DNA of 64,000 bases, from assembly GCA_963830455.1 (NCBI GenBank), contig CAWHMT010000008.1, positions 248,001 through 312,000 on the forward strand, given 5' to 3'. Below the pieces are notes generated by a model that worked only from the letters and a program-made list of their open reading frames with translations, was not told the origin of the DNA and made no database searches. The DNA is from 20CM-2-65-7 sp963830455 (GTDB lineage: Bacteria; Gemmatimonadota; Gemmatimonadetes; Gemmatimonadales; GWC2-71-9). A program made the position numbers and the translations under genes. This document shows, one piece after another, positions 53,037-61,568 of this stretch; position 1 is the stretch's first letter, and each line of letters starts with the position of its first letter.

Positions 53037-53051
53037 GGGCCCTTCTATATT
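53022..53051 (+). promoter_or_regulatory. Predicted sigma-70-type promoter for SRP RNA
   Basis: TTGATC (53022-53027) and TATATT (53046-53051) are separated by 18 bases, and the first base of the predicted RNA (about 53057) lies six bases after the -10 box. Both hexamers are close to the TTGACA/TATAAT consensus. The placement directly before a stable RNA supports it. Confidence 0.6.
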
Positions 53052-53056
53052 TCACG

Positions 53057-53155
53057 CGCCCCAGGTCCGCAGGCTTTCCGCTCGTGAACCGCGTCAGGCC
53101 CCCGCAGGGAGCAGCGCTAAACGATGCCGGGATTCGTTGCGGGGTGCCTGGGGCA
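53057..53155 (+). ncRNA. ffs: Small signal recognition particle RNA (4.5S type)
   Basis: The region folds as one long hairpin whose ends GCCCCAGG (53058-53065) and CCTGGGGC (53147-53154) pair. The apical part has the SRP hallmark GTCAGG...AGCAGC (53093-53115): symmetric-loop strands on both sides of a CCC/GGG stem with a short CCGCA loop, matching the helix 8 domain bound by Ffh. About 99 nt, so the small bacterial form without Alu domain. ATTTTG follows as a likely terminator. It is divergent from dnaX. Confidence 0.9.
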
Positions 53156-53222
53156 TTTTGCTGGGATACGGTTTGCGGCGGACGGTGAACAGACGCGCCG
53201 CGGGAAACAGGTCTAGGGCCAT

Positions 53223-54257
53223 TCAAGGACGCGGACAGCCCGAGTTGTCGAATCGCCGCGACACCGCGTCCACGCCCGCGTACAACGTTTGATCTCTCAG
53301 CACGCGTGGCTGATCGAGTGATGCGAGGCGTGCCCTCCGTTCGACGCTGTAAATACTCCACGTGTTCTCGACCGCGACGAGGCCGCTCGCCATGCCATTG
53401 CAATCCATCCTGCCCTCGTCGAAGAGCGCGGCGCGATCCTGGAAGTTGCGCACCGTGCGCGCCAGGGAATCGCTCAATCGGTCAAACCGCGCCAACGGCG
53501 ACGCCACCGGTGGGGGCTGAGGTGGGGGTGGAGCCGGGGGGAGCGCCGCGGGCTGCGGGGGCGGCGGCGCCGGGAGGGGCGCAGCAGCCGGCGGAGCGTT
53601 GGGAGCGCTCGCCGTGCTTCGCCCTGGCGGCGGCGCGGAACGCCGGGCGGGTGGCTGCGTCGAGCGCGCCACGAGCTTCCTGGCCTTGTCGACAAGCCCT
53701 GCCCACGGCGGTGGCTTCCCCGGGTTTTTCAGGACGAAATACCAGTACCCGCCTCCTGCGGCACCGACAACGAGCAGCAGGATCACGAGCTGCTTGAGCC
53801 ACGGCCGGCGCCGCCCGGCGCGACGCGGCTTTGGCTTCGGCGCCGGTTTCTGCTCCTCCTTCCGCTCCTCGTCCTGATCGAGCAGCCGGAACGCGTGCGG
53901 CGGCGTGCGCCTGCCCGGCGGCTCGGCGTGAGGCGGCGGTGCCGCGACGGAAGGCGAAATCGACGCGACCGACTCAGGCGTCACCTGCCACGGCAACTCA
54001 TCCGATGACGTCCGCTTGGGCGGCGGTGGCGGAGTGGGCGGGGGCGGGGGGGCTGGCGGCGGCTTGGGTTCGGGCGGTTCGTTCGGCACGAACACCGGTG
54101 CCGACGGCCGCTTCTTGGCGACCGGCGGCGGCGGGGGGGGTGGCGGGGGTGGCGGTGCCGGGGCCGGTGGTGGTGGAGGTTCCGCGCGCGGCGGGGGTGC
54201 CGGTTCGTCATCCGCGCTGGTCTTGATGACCGGGATGTCGTCCGCACTCGAGCGCAT
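53223..54257 (-). CDS. Proline-rich protein with one membrane helix, probable continuation of the JAB-domain protein
   Basis: As an independent gene it would start at ATG 54257 (RSSADDIPVIKTSADDEP) and code for 344 residues. Two Pro-rich stretches (PPPP runs, residues about 20-75 and 200-265) surround one membrane helix (LVILLLVVGAAGGGYWYFVL, about 175-195) preceded by a basic patch (KPKPRRAGRRRPW). The C-terminal 90 residues (FDRLSDSLARTVRNFQDRAALFDEGRMDCNG...) contain two cysteines and look folded. The frame stays sensible (KAKEKAREDRGF) upstream to 54300, where the JAB frame loses sense, suggesting both are one protein split by a -1 frameshift. No family recognised. Confidence 0.62.
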   Translation of the reverse strand: MRSSADDIPVIKTSADDEPAPPPRAEPPPPPAPAPPPPPPPPPPPVAKKRPSAPVFVPNEPPEPKPPPAPPPPPTPPPPPKRTSSDELPWQVTPESVASISPSVAAPPPHAEPPGRRTPPHAFRLLDQDEERKEEQKPAPKPKPRRAGRRRPWLKQLVILLLVVGAAGGGYWYFVLKNPGKPPPWAGLVDKARKLVARSTQPPARRSAPPPGRSTASAPNAPPAAAPLPAPPPPQPAALPPAPPPPQPPPVASPLARFDRLSDSLARTVRNFQDRAALFDEGRMDCNGMASGLVAVENTWSIYSVERRARLASLDQPRVLRDQTLYAGVDAVSRRFDNSGCPRP

Positions 54258-55009
54258 GATCCGAAAGCCCCTGTCCTCCCTGGCCTTCTCTTTCGCTTTG
54301 GCGGCGGCGGCGGCGGCGGCGGTTCCGGTTCTGGTTCCGGCTCGGGCGGCTTGGGCTTTGGGCCTTTGAGCGAAGGCCCGAACGCCTTGTAGTTCCTCCA
54401 GGTGATGAACGAGCGCTTTTTCCCGTCTGGTTTGATCGACTCCGGTTGCAGCAGCTCGTAAAACGCCAAGGGCGTCTTGTGCCAGTCTTCGGTCTGCGCC
54501 AACCGGAAAAACTTTCCCGTCACGCCGCCCGCTTCGGCCGCAACGAGAATCGTCACGTGCCAGGGGTCGGTGAAAAACTTCTGGTGCGTCTCGATGTCGT
54601 GCGCGGTGAGCAGACCGCCCTGCCCCGGATGACTGTGGTACCAGCCCAGCAGCGTGCCGTGTGCCTTCGCGAGCTGCTCCTGCATGCGATCCCACAGGCG
54701 TCCCACGACGACTTCCGTCTTGTCGCCGTAAATCGTCTGACTGAGCTTGAGCGTCTTGTCGATGATCGAGTACAGCGCGCCGGTTTCGGGATCGCGGTAC
54801 AACTCTCCGACCAGAAAACCGAAGATCGCCTGCGTGGGCGAGCTTTTGACGTGTTCCTGCAGCGCGATGACGGCTTCCTGCTGAAAGAAGAAGGGATAGG
54901 GCGCGCGGCTCGCCCCCTCGCTCTTTTCCACGCCGGGCATCGAGGGATTCCACAGGATCGAGCGATCCAGTGGCATGGCTTGGGACTGGGGCTCGGGCCT
55001 CGGGCTCAT
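53981..55009 (-). CDS. JAB/MPN-domain metalloprotease, frame broken in proline-codon tract
   Basis: The first 230 or so residues form a JAB/MPN domain: GFLVGELYRDPETGALYSII, VVVGRLWDRMQEQLAKAHGTLLGWYHSHPGQGGLLTAHD (the JAMM zinc motif HxHx7(S/T)x2D) and a WHVTILVAAEAGG strand. JAMM enzymes remove ubiquitin-like or other C-terminal modifiers, or trim proteins. At the tract of CCG codons (54300-54322) this frame turns into an Arg/His/Pro-rich shadow that runs to 53981, while the -1 frame becomes sensible. The true product probably continues into the frame of the 53223-54257 feature. The start overlaps the ltaE stop (ATGA). Confidence 0.78.
   Translation of the reverse strand: MSPRPEPQSQAMPLDRSILWNPSMPGVEKSEGASRAPYPFFFQQEAVIALQEHVKSSPTQAIFGFLVGELYRDPETGALYSIIDKTLKLSQTIYGDKTEVVVGRLWDRMQEQLAKAHGTLLGWYHSHPGQGGLLTAHDIETHQKFFTDPWHVTILVAAEAGGVTGKFFRLAQTEDWHKTPLAFYELLQPESIKPDGKKRSFITWRNYKAFGPSLKGPKPKPPEPEPEPEPPPPPPPPKRKRRPGRTGAFGSCARVRTTSRSSRPARMTNRHPRRARNLHHHRPRHRHPRHPPRRRRSPRSGRRHRCSCRTNRPNPSRRQPPRPRPLRHRRPSGRHRMSCRGR
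54300..54322. repeat. GGC trinucleotide tract at the JAB frameshift point
   Basis: On the plus strand GGC repeats about seven times; on the coding strand these are CCG proline codons. Loss or gain of one base here or close by would join the JAB frame to the following frame. A homopolymer-like GC tract is also a common site of sequencing or assembly error. Confidence 0.75.
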
Positions 55010-56055
55010 CGCAGCGTGGCGAGGATGATGTGGGCGGCGCGCTCGACGTCGCTGCGGCTCACGTCGAGGTGCATGACCGCGCGCAGCCGCTGCGGTCCGT
55101 ATGCCGACATCCGCACGCCCGCGTGCGCGAGCCGAGCCGAGGCCGCTTCGGCCGAGGCGCCGTCGCGCTGCAGGTCGACCATCACGATGTTCGACTCCGG
55201 ACTGGACGGTCGGACGGTCTGACTGTCGGACAGGATCTCGGCAAAACGTTTTGCGTTCGCGTGGTCTTCACCAATGCGGTCGAGATTGTGATCGAGCGCG
55301 TACAGTCCCGCCGCTGCGAGGATGCCCGACTGGCGCATCCCGCCCCCCAAGCGTTTACGGATCTCCCACGCGCGGGCGCGCCTGTCCTTGCGGAATCCCA
55401 GACACGATCCGACGGGGCAACCAAGGGCCTTGGAGATACTCACCATGACGGTGTCGGCGCCCTGCGCCAGCCGCGCGGGCGTCACCCGGGCCGAGGCAGC
55501 GGCGTTCCAGAGCCGCGCCCCGTCGAGATGCACCGCGAGGCCGGCGTCGCGGGCGGCCCGGATCAGGCCGTCGACCGCCGCGGCGTCGAGCACGCGCCCG
55601 CCCGCCAGGTTGTGCGTGTTCTCGATCGCCAGCGCCGTGATGCGGGGAACGTGGGGGGACGACGCCCGGAGTGCTTTGCGCACGAGCTCAGGCGTTAGGA
55701 GCCCCCCCCCACCGCCGTCCGGGGTCGCAATGGGACGGATCTGCACCCCGGACAGCGCGGCGACTCCGGCCATCTCGTAGTGGATGAGGTGCGCGTTCGC
55801 TTCGATCAGCAGCTCGGTTCCCGGCTCGGTTACCAGCCAGATGCCCGTCTGGTTCGCCTGGCTCCCGGAAGGAAAGAACAAGGCATCCTCGGTGCCCAGC
55901 AGCTCCGCGATGCGTTCTTCGAGCTTGCGCGTCGTGGGATCGCCGTCGAGCACGTCGTCGCCGACCTCGGCCTCGGCCATGGCGCGGCGCATGCCCGGTG
56001 ACGGCTTGGTGACGGTGTCGGAGCGCAGGTCGATCGGCTGGGGAGGGGACGTCAT
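55006..56055 (-). CDS. ltaE: Low-specificity L-threonine aldolase
   Basis: A 349-residue PLP enzyme that splits L-threonine or allo-threonine into glycine and acetaldehyde. It begins IDLRSDTVTKPSPGMRRAMAEAEVGDDVLDGDPT, and has ALFFPSGSQANQTGI, IENTHNLAGGRVLD, LAVHLDGARLWNA and the PLP lysine in VMVSISKALGCPVGS. ATG 56055 overlaps the stop of the YihY gene by four bases. It is coupled on both sides. Confidence 0.93.
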   Translation of the reverse strand: MTSPPQPIDLRSDTVTKPSPGMRRAMAEAEVGDDVLDGDPTTRKLEERIAELLGTEDALFFPSGSQANQTGIWLVTEPGTELLIEANAHLIHYEMAGVAALSGVQIRPIATPDGGGGGLLTPELVRKALRASSPHVPRITALAIENTHNLAGGRVLDAAAVDGLIRAARDAGLAVHLDGARLWNAAASARVTPARLAQGADTVMVSISKALGCPVGSCLGFRKDRRARAWEIRKRLGGGMRQSGILAAAGLYALDHNLDRIGEDHANAKRFAEILSDSQTVRPSSPESNIVMVDLQRDGASAEAASARLAHAGVRMSAYGPQRLRAVMHLDVSRSDVERAAHIILATLR

Positions 56056-56894
56056 CCGAGGCGCACGCGCTGTTGGCGCCGCATGCGCATCAGGTCGTAG
56101 GTCTCCGCGACCTCGCCGCCCAGCAGAAACATGTAGGCCGTGTAGTAGATCCAGAGCAGGAACAGCAGGAACCCGATCAGGTTGGCGTTCGAGGCGACCC
56201 GGTCGAATGTCACGAAGCTGGCCACGTACAACGCGTACAGCCGTTTGGCGATTTCGAACCCCACGGCGCAAAACACCGACGCGACGAGGCTCGTGCGCCA
56301 GTAGATCCGCCGGCTCGGCGCGAACTTGAAAATCACGAAGAACAGCAGCGTGCTGAACACGAGCGACAGAAGCTGCGAGAGGATGCCCCCGCTCGTCGTG
56401 GCGAAGGCATTGGCCAGAAACAGCGCCCCCACGACGAACACCATGGCGAGATCGGTGAGCTTGGCGACGGGCCAGGAGCGGTTCTCCTCGGTGTCGAAGA
56501 CCTCGTTGAGCGCGGCGCGCAGTCCCCCGAACATACGAGTCGAGAACCACAGGAACAGGGGCGCGGCCAGAATTGTGAGGTGCCCGCGTCGCGCGACCAG
56601 GTCGGCCAGCGCGCGCTCGATGAAGGCAAACTGCCCGTCCCCGCCCCCGCTCCCGCTCGACTCGGGCAGGAAGCGCTGCAGCAGCTCATGTACGTTGAGT
56701 TGTTGGACCGCGAGCTGGTATTCGACGAGGTAGCCGACGACGGCGAGCACGAGCCCGACGAAGGGAATCGCGGTCAGCAGAAGGTCGAACGCGAGCGCGC
56801 CGGCGAGAAAGGGAATGTTGTCTTCGTAGGCCGCCTCGATGGTCCGCCGGACGACGCCGGTGACCGTCCGGTGCCAGCCGCCCTCACCGTTCAC
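56052..56894 (-). CDS. YihY/BrkB family inner-membrane protein
   Basis: A 280-residue protein with about six membrane helices and the family marks EDNIPFLAGALAFDLLLTAIPF, LWFSTRMFGGLRAALNEVFDTEE and GFLLFLLWIYYTAYMFLLGGEVAETYD. Despite the old name (ribonuclease BN), members are membrane proteins of uncertain role. Starts at a GTG inside the stop of the YtxH gene. Confidence 0.9.
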   Translation of the reverse strand: MNGEGGWHRTVTGVVRRTIEAAYEDNIPFLAGALAFDLLLTAIPFVGLVLAVVGYLVEYQLAVQQLNVHELLQRFLPESSGSGGGDGQFAFIERALADLVARRGHLTILAAPLFLWFSTRMFGGLRAALNEVFDTEENRSWPVAKLTDLAMVFVVGALFLANAFATTSGGILSQLLSLVFSTLLFFVIFKFAPSRRIYWRTSLVASVFCAVGFEIAKRLYALYVASFVTFDRVASNANLIGFLLFLLWIYYTAYMFLLGGEVAETYDLMRMRRQQRVRLG

Positions 56895-57256
56895 GCGAGT
56901 GGTTCGTCCTCCTCCTCGCTCGCGGGCGGCACGGCGGGCCGCGCCGCGCGCGCGCGACGACGGCGGGCCGCGTCGAGCCGGCGGCGGAGCTGCTCGCGCG
57001 TAGAGAGCTCGGCCTCGTCCTCCTCGCCCGCGTCCTCGTCCTCGTCCTCCTCCGCCGCTCGCTCCTCGGCCTCCTTCAGCAGGCCGCGCACGTCATCCAC
57101 CTTCTCCTCGGCCAGCTCCTTCAGATTGCGCAATCCCTTCGACACTTTGCGGCGCGTGCTCTCCCCGCCCGCCGTGGGCGCGAACACGAATCCGGCCACC
57201 GCGCCGAGCACGATCCCGAATAGGAAGGCTCCAAAACCTCCGCCACGCTCGCTCAT
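56891..57256 (-). CDS. YtxH-domain protein
   Basis: A 121-residue protein with an N-terminal membrane segment of the YtxH type (GFGAFLFGIVLGAVAGFVFAPTAGGESTR), a coiled-coil-like helix (KGLRNLKELAEEKVDDVRGLLKEAEERAAEE) and a strongly charged tail of acidic then Arg-rich sequence. YtxH proteins are stress-linked membrane proteins of unknown mechanism. Coupled by overlaps on both sides. Confidence 0.85.
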   Translation of the reverse strand: MSERGGGFGAFLFGIVLGAVAGFVFAPTAGGESTRRKVSKGLRNLKELAEEKVDDVRGLLKEAEERAAEEDEDEDAGEEDEAELSTREQLRRRLDAARRRRARAARPAVPPASEEEDEPLA

Positions 57257-58608
57257 TCGCCCGCCTCCGCGTCATCCGGCGCCGATACCAGCGCGGCGCG
57301 AGGCGCCGCATGGGACACAAGCTTCGGTTTGACGTACTTGTCGGTCACTGCGCGCGTTCCCTTGACCCGCAGCTGCTCAAACAGGAATGCGAACGTCTTC
57401 TCGAGATCCGCACCGATGGCCGCGCGCACGTCAGCGGGGAGGTCCCAGAAGCGGCGCTTGAATGGTCCGATGGCCTTCTTGCGGCTCTTGTAAATGAACT
57501 GCTCCTCGGTATCGCCCTTCTTCCACTCGTCCTTCGCTTCGGTCTTCACCCACTCGTTCACGTCGCGGCGCAGATCCTTCGGGAGCGCCGGGTGATCCAT
57601 GACGATGGTCTGGAAATTCGTCGCGAGGTGAATCTCGATCGCCTCGCACTGCGGGAACTGCGAGAACGCTCCCGGCGGCAGCGTCGACGCCCCGTGCTGG
57701 ACCGCGCCGCCGAGGCCGTATTGGGTGCGCGCCGCCTGCGACAGCGCCTTCAGCGCGTCGAGATCGAGCTGGACCTTGGCGATCGAGCCGTCGGGCAACA
57801 CCACGCCCCCGTGACTGGTGCCGGTCTGCACCGAGATCTTCGAAATCCCGGCGGCCGTTCCCAGCTTCTTCAGCGTACGGTTGTACCCCTGCATGAACGC
57901 GTCCAGCTCGTGCACGTCGCTGTTCTTGCCGCCCACTTCGCCGATCTCCGCGCCGACCGAGGTCGTCACGTCGTCGGGCTCACGGTCACGAATGAACTTG
58001 GTCAGCTCGGCGGCGCGCTCGTAATTCGTGCGCTGCTGCTCGTCGAGATTGGGCTTGGCGAGATCGACGAGCGTGGAGGTGTCGATGTCGATGTTGTAGA
58101 AGCCCGCGTGCAGCTCTTCCTCGATCAGCGCCCGCAGCGCCTTCAGCTCCGCCTCAGGGTCGGCGGCGTATTTCTTGGCATTGACCTGGACGTGGTCGCC
58201 CTGAATGAACAGCGGCCCCACGAAGCCCTCGCGCAGCGCCGCGGCCGTCATCACCGCCACGTACTCGGCGGGCCGCTGATCGGTGTAGGCGATTTCGCTG
58301 CGCGCGATCTCGCAGATGATCGCGCCCGCGTCGAGGCGCTTCGCCGCCCGGAAGATCGCGCGACCCGTGTCGTAGGACATGATCCGGACGTTCATCGCCG
58401 GCGTCGTGAACGGGGGGACCTCCTCCCGGCCGCGCGCCAGGTACAGCTCGTGAATCGACGCGGGCCGTACACCGGCGCGCTGCCCGATTTCCCAGATCAA
58501 CCAGCGCGCCTGCGCTTTCTCGTCTTCCGTCCCGAACACCGCCTGGTGCACCACGTCGTCCATGCTGGCGCTTTGGCGGACCGCTGGATTATCGAATTCT
58601 TTGAGCAT
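57253..58608 (-). CDS. Class II aldolase of the fructose/tagatose-bisphosphate aldolase type
   Basis: A 451-residue zinc aldolase. Class II features: GPLFIQGDHVQVNAKKY (catalytic/zinc region), EELHAGFYNIDIDTSTL, VGAEIGEVGGKNSD, ISVQTGTSHGGVVLPDG and LGGAVQHGASTLP. It is longer than the usual 285-350 residues, with an N-terminal extension of about 65 residues and a C-terminal helix-rich region after the barrel, as in a longer subgroup of class II aldolases. Likely glycolytic or gluconeogenic together with pyk upstream. Exact sugar substrate not settled. Confidence 0.82.
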   Translation of the reverse strand: MLKEFDNPAVRQSASMDDVVHQAVFGTEDEKAQARWLIWEIGQRAGVRPASIHELYLARGREEVPPFTTPAMNVRIMSYDTGRAIFRAAKRLDAGAIICEIARSEIAYTDQRPAEYVAVMTAAALREGFVGPLFIQGDHVQVNAKKYAADPEAELKALRALIEEELHAGFYNIDIDTSTLVDLAKPNLDEQQRTNYERAAELTKFIRDREPDDVTTSVGAEIGEVGGKNSDVHELDAFMQGYNRTLKKLGTAAGISKISVQTGTSHGGVVLPDGSIAKVQLDLDALKALSQAARTQYGLGGAVQHGASTLPPGAFSQFPQCEAIEIHLATNFQTIVMDHPALPKDLRRDVNEWVKTEAKDEWKKGDTEEQFIYKSRKKAIGPFKRRFWDLPADVRAAIGADLEKTFAFLFEQLRVKGTRAVTDKYVKPKLVSHAAPRAALVSAPDDAEAGE

Positions 58609-58638
58609 GAGCTCCCGAAGTCCTCCTCGCGGCGGAAT

Positions 58639-59436
58639 TTATGCCCCCCCCCCGCCCCCCGCTACGTCTATGACCAGTCCGTCGTACGCAGGCTCGATGC
58701 CGGGCGGCAGCATCGCGGCAAGTGCCTGATGCGTGAATTCGTGCGTGAGATGGGTGAAGTAGGTGCGCCGCGCACCGATGCGCTGCGCTGTTTCGACGGC
58801 TTCGGAGATCGAAAGATGCAGCGGGTGCGGGCGCGACAACAGCGCGCTGAGCACCAGCACCTCGAGCCCGGCCAGCGCCCGGACCGCGTCGTCCGGCACG
58901 CTCTTTACGTCCGTCAGGTACGCGACGGCACCCACCCGATACCCGAAGACGGCCTGCGCGCCGTGCGGGAGCGCGAGCGGCAGGACCGGAACGCCCGCGA
59001 TCGCCGTCGGGACAGCTGCCTCGAGGACGTGCGCCGCCAGCTCGGGCTTGCTGGTGCCGATCGGCACCACGATCGATGCATCGAAGATGTACGGGAACTT
59101 GGTGGCGAGCTCGGCCATGGTGTCGCGCGACCCGTAGGCGGGCAGCATCGCCCCCCCCAGGCGCACCGACAACGCGCGCAGGTCGTCGATGCCGTGCACG
59201 TGATCCGCATGGCCATGGGTGAACAGCACGGCGTCGACATGATCGACGCCCGCCGCCACGAGCTGCAACCGCAGCTCGGGGGGCGTGTCGATCAGCAGGC
59301 GCTTGCCGCGGGTCTCGATGAGGGCGCTGGTGCGCGTGCGCCGGTCGCGCGGGTCAGGGGACGTACAGGTGGGACAGCGACAGCCGATCTGCGGCACCCC
59401 GAACGACGTGCCGGTGCCAAGCAACGTCAGCCGCAC
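58639..59436 (-). CDS. MBL-fold metallo-hydrolase (PhnP-like)
   Basis: A 265-residue metallo-beta-lactamase-fold phosphodiesterase-type protein. Start LTLLGTGTSFGVPQIGCRCPTCTSPDPRDRRTR with the Cys-rich loop typical of PhnP/YfhI proteins, metal motif FTHGHADHVHGIDDL, then AYLTDVKSVP and a late His in THLTHEF. PhnP cleaves cyclic ribose phosphates in phosphonate use, but no phn gene is nearby, so the substrate is open. It starts at a GTG one base after the pyk stop, so both are cotranscribed. Confidence 0.88.
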   Translation of the reverse strand: MRLTLLGTGTSFGVPQIGCRCPTCTSPDPRDRRTRTSALIETRGKRLLIDTPPELRLQLVAAGVDHVDAVLFTHGHADHVHGIDDLRALSVRLGGAMLPAYGSRDTMAELATKFPYIFDASIVVPIGTSKPELAAHVLEAAVPTAIAGVPVLPLALPHGAQAVFGYRVGAVAYLTDVKSVPDDAVRALAGLEVLVLSALLSRPHPLHLSISEAVETAQRIGARRTYFTHLTHEFTHQALAAMLPPGIEPAYDGLVIDVAGGGGGA

Positions 59437-59437
59437 T

Positions 59438-60835
59438 TCACACCCGCTCGACCTTGATGAGGTTGGTGCTGCCGGAAACGTCCCACGGCAGGCCGGCGGT
59501 CATCACAATGCATTCTCCGGGCTGCGCCAGCTGCCGTTTGAGGATGAGGCCGCGCACGACCTCGAGCATCGCGTCGTATCCCGGCACGTGATCCACGAGC
59601 ACCGGCACGACGCCCCAGACCAGCGCGAGCTGTTGGTAGGTCGTGGGCTCGGTGGTGACCGCCAGGATGGGAACGGGGGGGCGGAGCGCGGCGACCTTGC
59701 GCGCCGTGAAACCGCCCTTGGTCAGGGTCACGATGAGCGGCGTTTTCAGCATCCGCGCCACGGCGTGCGTGCCCCAGGCGATCGCATCCTCGGTGGCGAC
59801 CGCATCGGTCGTGGCGCGGCGCTCCTCGCGATGGCGCTGGGGGTGTCGCTCCATTTCGCGGATGATCCGGTCCATGGCGCGCACGGCTTCCACGGGGTAC
59901 TGCCCCACCGCCGTCTCCGCCGACAGCATCACCGCATCCGTTCCGTCGAGGATCGCGTTGGCGACGTCCGAGGCCTCGGCCCGCGTAGGGCGGGGATTGT
60001 GCACCATCGATTCGAGCATCTGCGTCGCCGTGATCACCGGCTTGCCCTGATGGTTGGCCTCGCCGATCAACCGCTTCTGCACGTGCGGGACCTGCTCGAA
60101 CGGGAGCTCCACGCCCAGGTCGCCACGGGCGACCATCACGGCGTCCGACGCGGCGACGATCCGATCGAGCGTATCGAGCGCCGTCGCCTTCTCGATCTTC
60201 GCCACCAGCTTGATCGTGTTCGGGACCAGCTTGCGCAGGGCCTCGACATCCTCGGCGCGGCGCACGAACGACAGCGCGAGGTAATCCACCCCCGCCTTGA
60301 TCGCGTCCTGGACGTCCTCCTTGTCCTTCTCGGTCAGCGCGGGCGCCGAGACCTGCACGCCGGGAAGATTCATCCCCTTGTGAGCCGTCAGAATCCCGCC
60401 GTCGACCACACGCCCGCGCACGCGCGGCGCATCGACGCCCGTCACGTCGACCGAGAGCAAGCCGTCGTTCAGCAGGATCCGGGAGCCCACGCGCGCATCA
60501 GCGGCGAGCCGGTCATAGGTGGTCGGCAGCTCGTCCCCCCGCGCGACGTCCTCGGGCGCGAAGACGACCTGCTGGCCGGCCGTCAGCTCGCGCGGGGCGG
60601 AGAGGTCCCCGACCCGGATCCGCGGCCCCTGGAGGTCGAGGAGGATGGCGAGCGGGATCTCCGCACTTTCGGCAACCCGCCGTGCGACGGTGATCCACTC
60701 CGCCCGCGTCTCGGGAGTGCCGTGCGAAGCGTTGATCCGGATGACGTTGGTGCCGGCCTGGAGCAGGGCGCCGATGGCCGGCTCGTTCCCGGTCGCGGGG
60801 CCGAGGGTAGCGACAATCTTCGTGCGGCGGATCAT
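59438..60835 (-). CDS. pyk: Pyruvate kinase
   Basis: The 465-residue enzyme makes pyruvate and ATP from phosphoenolpyruvate. Start RRTKIVATLGPATGN, GTNVIRINASHG, ILLDLQGPRIRVG, IEKATALDTLDRIVAASDAVMVARGDLGVELP, TATQMLESMVHNPRPTRAEASDVANAILDGTDAVMLSAETAVGQYPVEAV are all present. ATG 60835 gives the normal N-terminus; the frame upstream is not conserved sequence. Two DnaA-box-like sites lie 20-57 bases upstream. Confidence 0.96.
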   Translation of the reverse strand: MIRRTKIVATLGPATGNEPAIGALLQAGTNVIRINASHGTPETRAEWITVARRVAESAEIPLAILLDLQGPRIRVGDLSAPRELTAGQQVVFAPEDVARGDELPTTYDRLAADARVGSRILLNDGLLSVDVTGVDAPRVRGRVVDGGILTAHKGMNLPGVQVSAPALTEKDKEDVQDAIKAGVDYLALSFVRRAEDVEALRKLVPNTIKLVAKIEKATALDTLDRIVAASDAVMVARGDLGVELPFEQVPHVQKRLIGEANHQGKPVITATQMLESMVHNPRPTRAEASDVANAILDGTDAVMLSAETAVGQYPVEAVRAMDRIIREMERHPQRHREERRATTDAVATEDAIAWGTHAVARMLKTPLIVTLTKGGFTARKVAALRPPVPILAVTTEPTTYQQLALVWGVVPVLVDHVPGYDAMLEVVRGLILKRQLAQPGECIVMTAGLPWDVSGSTNLIKVERV

Positions 60836-60854
60836 CTGTGCGCCGTTGGATCGG

Positions 60855-60892
60855 TTATCCACAAATGCACGCGCTCTCTGAGATGTGGAAAA
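60855..60892. promoter_or_regulatory. Pair of inverted DnaA-box-like sites upstream of pyk
   Basis: TTATCCACA (60855-60863) is a perfect DnaA box; TGTGGAAAA (60884-60892) is a second box on the opposite strand with one mismatch (TTTTCCACA). They face each other with 20 bases between them, within 60 bases of the pyk start codon. They could let DnaA act on pyk transcription. The remaining 180 bases to the MarR gene hold no other box. Confidence 0.45.
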
Positions 60893-61072
60893 GTCGGCAG
60901 AATGAAACAGCGGCGTGTGCCGCTGCGAGAAGCGACAGCGCTGAGCTACGGCGCGGGAATGCGTTGAGCGGACAACGCCTAGCGAACTGCGTTGCAGCAC
61001 TACGTGAAGCGACAGCAGGCCGACCGCTGATGGAGGGGCGCTGCATAAAGATTCGCACATCTGTATAGGCGT

Positions 61073-61534
61073 TCAGCGCACGACCTCGAGCGACTTTTGT
61101 TCGAGCCGAGCCTTGAGCTCCTGGAGCACATGGATCGCTCGCGCCATGGCGGAAGCGGGCATCCCCTCGATCGTGCGGGCGGCCAGGCGCCGTTCGAGCT
61201 GTCCCACGCGGAGCAGGACCTCGAGACCGTGGCGCGTGAGCGTCACACGGACGCCACGATCGTCGTCGGGGTCGGTGTTGGTCTCGACCAGGCCCTTGGC
61301 CTCCAGTCGCTGGATAAAGGTCGTGGCGGCCGCCCGGGACACCCTCAGCTCCCGCGCCACATCGCTGGGCCGCGCGCCGTCAGGACCACCCAAATCGACC
61401 GCGGACATGACGGCGTGGGCCCGCTGGGATAGCCCGAAGCTCTTGTAGGCTCGGTTGCCTGCCCGCTCGATGGCCTGGTAGGCGGCGGCCACGGCGTCGG
61501 TGAGCTGAAGTGCTAGCTCCGAGCGGTCGCTCAT
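61073..61534 (-). CDS. MarR-family transcriptional regulator
   Basis: A 153-residue winged-helix repressor: N-terminal dimer helix, then GARPSDVARELRVSRAAATTFIQRLEAKGLVETNTDPDDDRGVRVTLTRHGLEVL, the helix-turn-helix and wing with the family's conserved DDRR-type motif as DDDRG, and a C-terminal helix pair. Such proteins respond to small ligands. A perfect inverted repeat overlaps its own predicted promoter, indicating autorepression. No divergent efflux gene is next to it, so the targets beyond itself are unknown. Confidence 0.9.
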   Translation of the reverse strand: MSDRSELALQLTDAVAAAYQAIERAGNRAYKSFGLSQRAHAVMSAVDLGGPDGARPSDVARELRVSRAAATTFIQRLEAKGLVETNTDPDDDRGVRVTLTRHGLEVLLRVGQLERRLAARTIEGMPASAMARAIHVLQELKARLEQKSLEVVR

Positions 61535-61568
61535 GGGATTCTGGTTGGGGATTAGGGATTCGGGGAAG

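Noticed and set aside
60836..61072. Possible replication origin near the DnaA boxes
   Set aside because: Only two boxes, no AT-rich unwinding region, and neighbours are pyk and a MarR gene rather than dnaA, dnaN, gidA or parAB.
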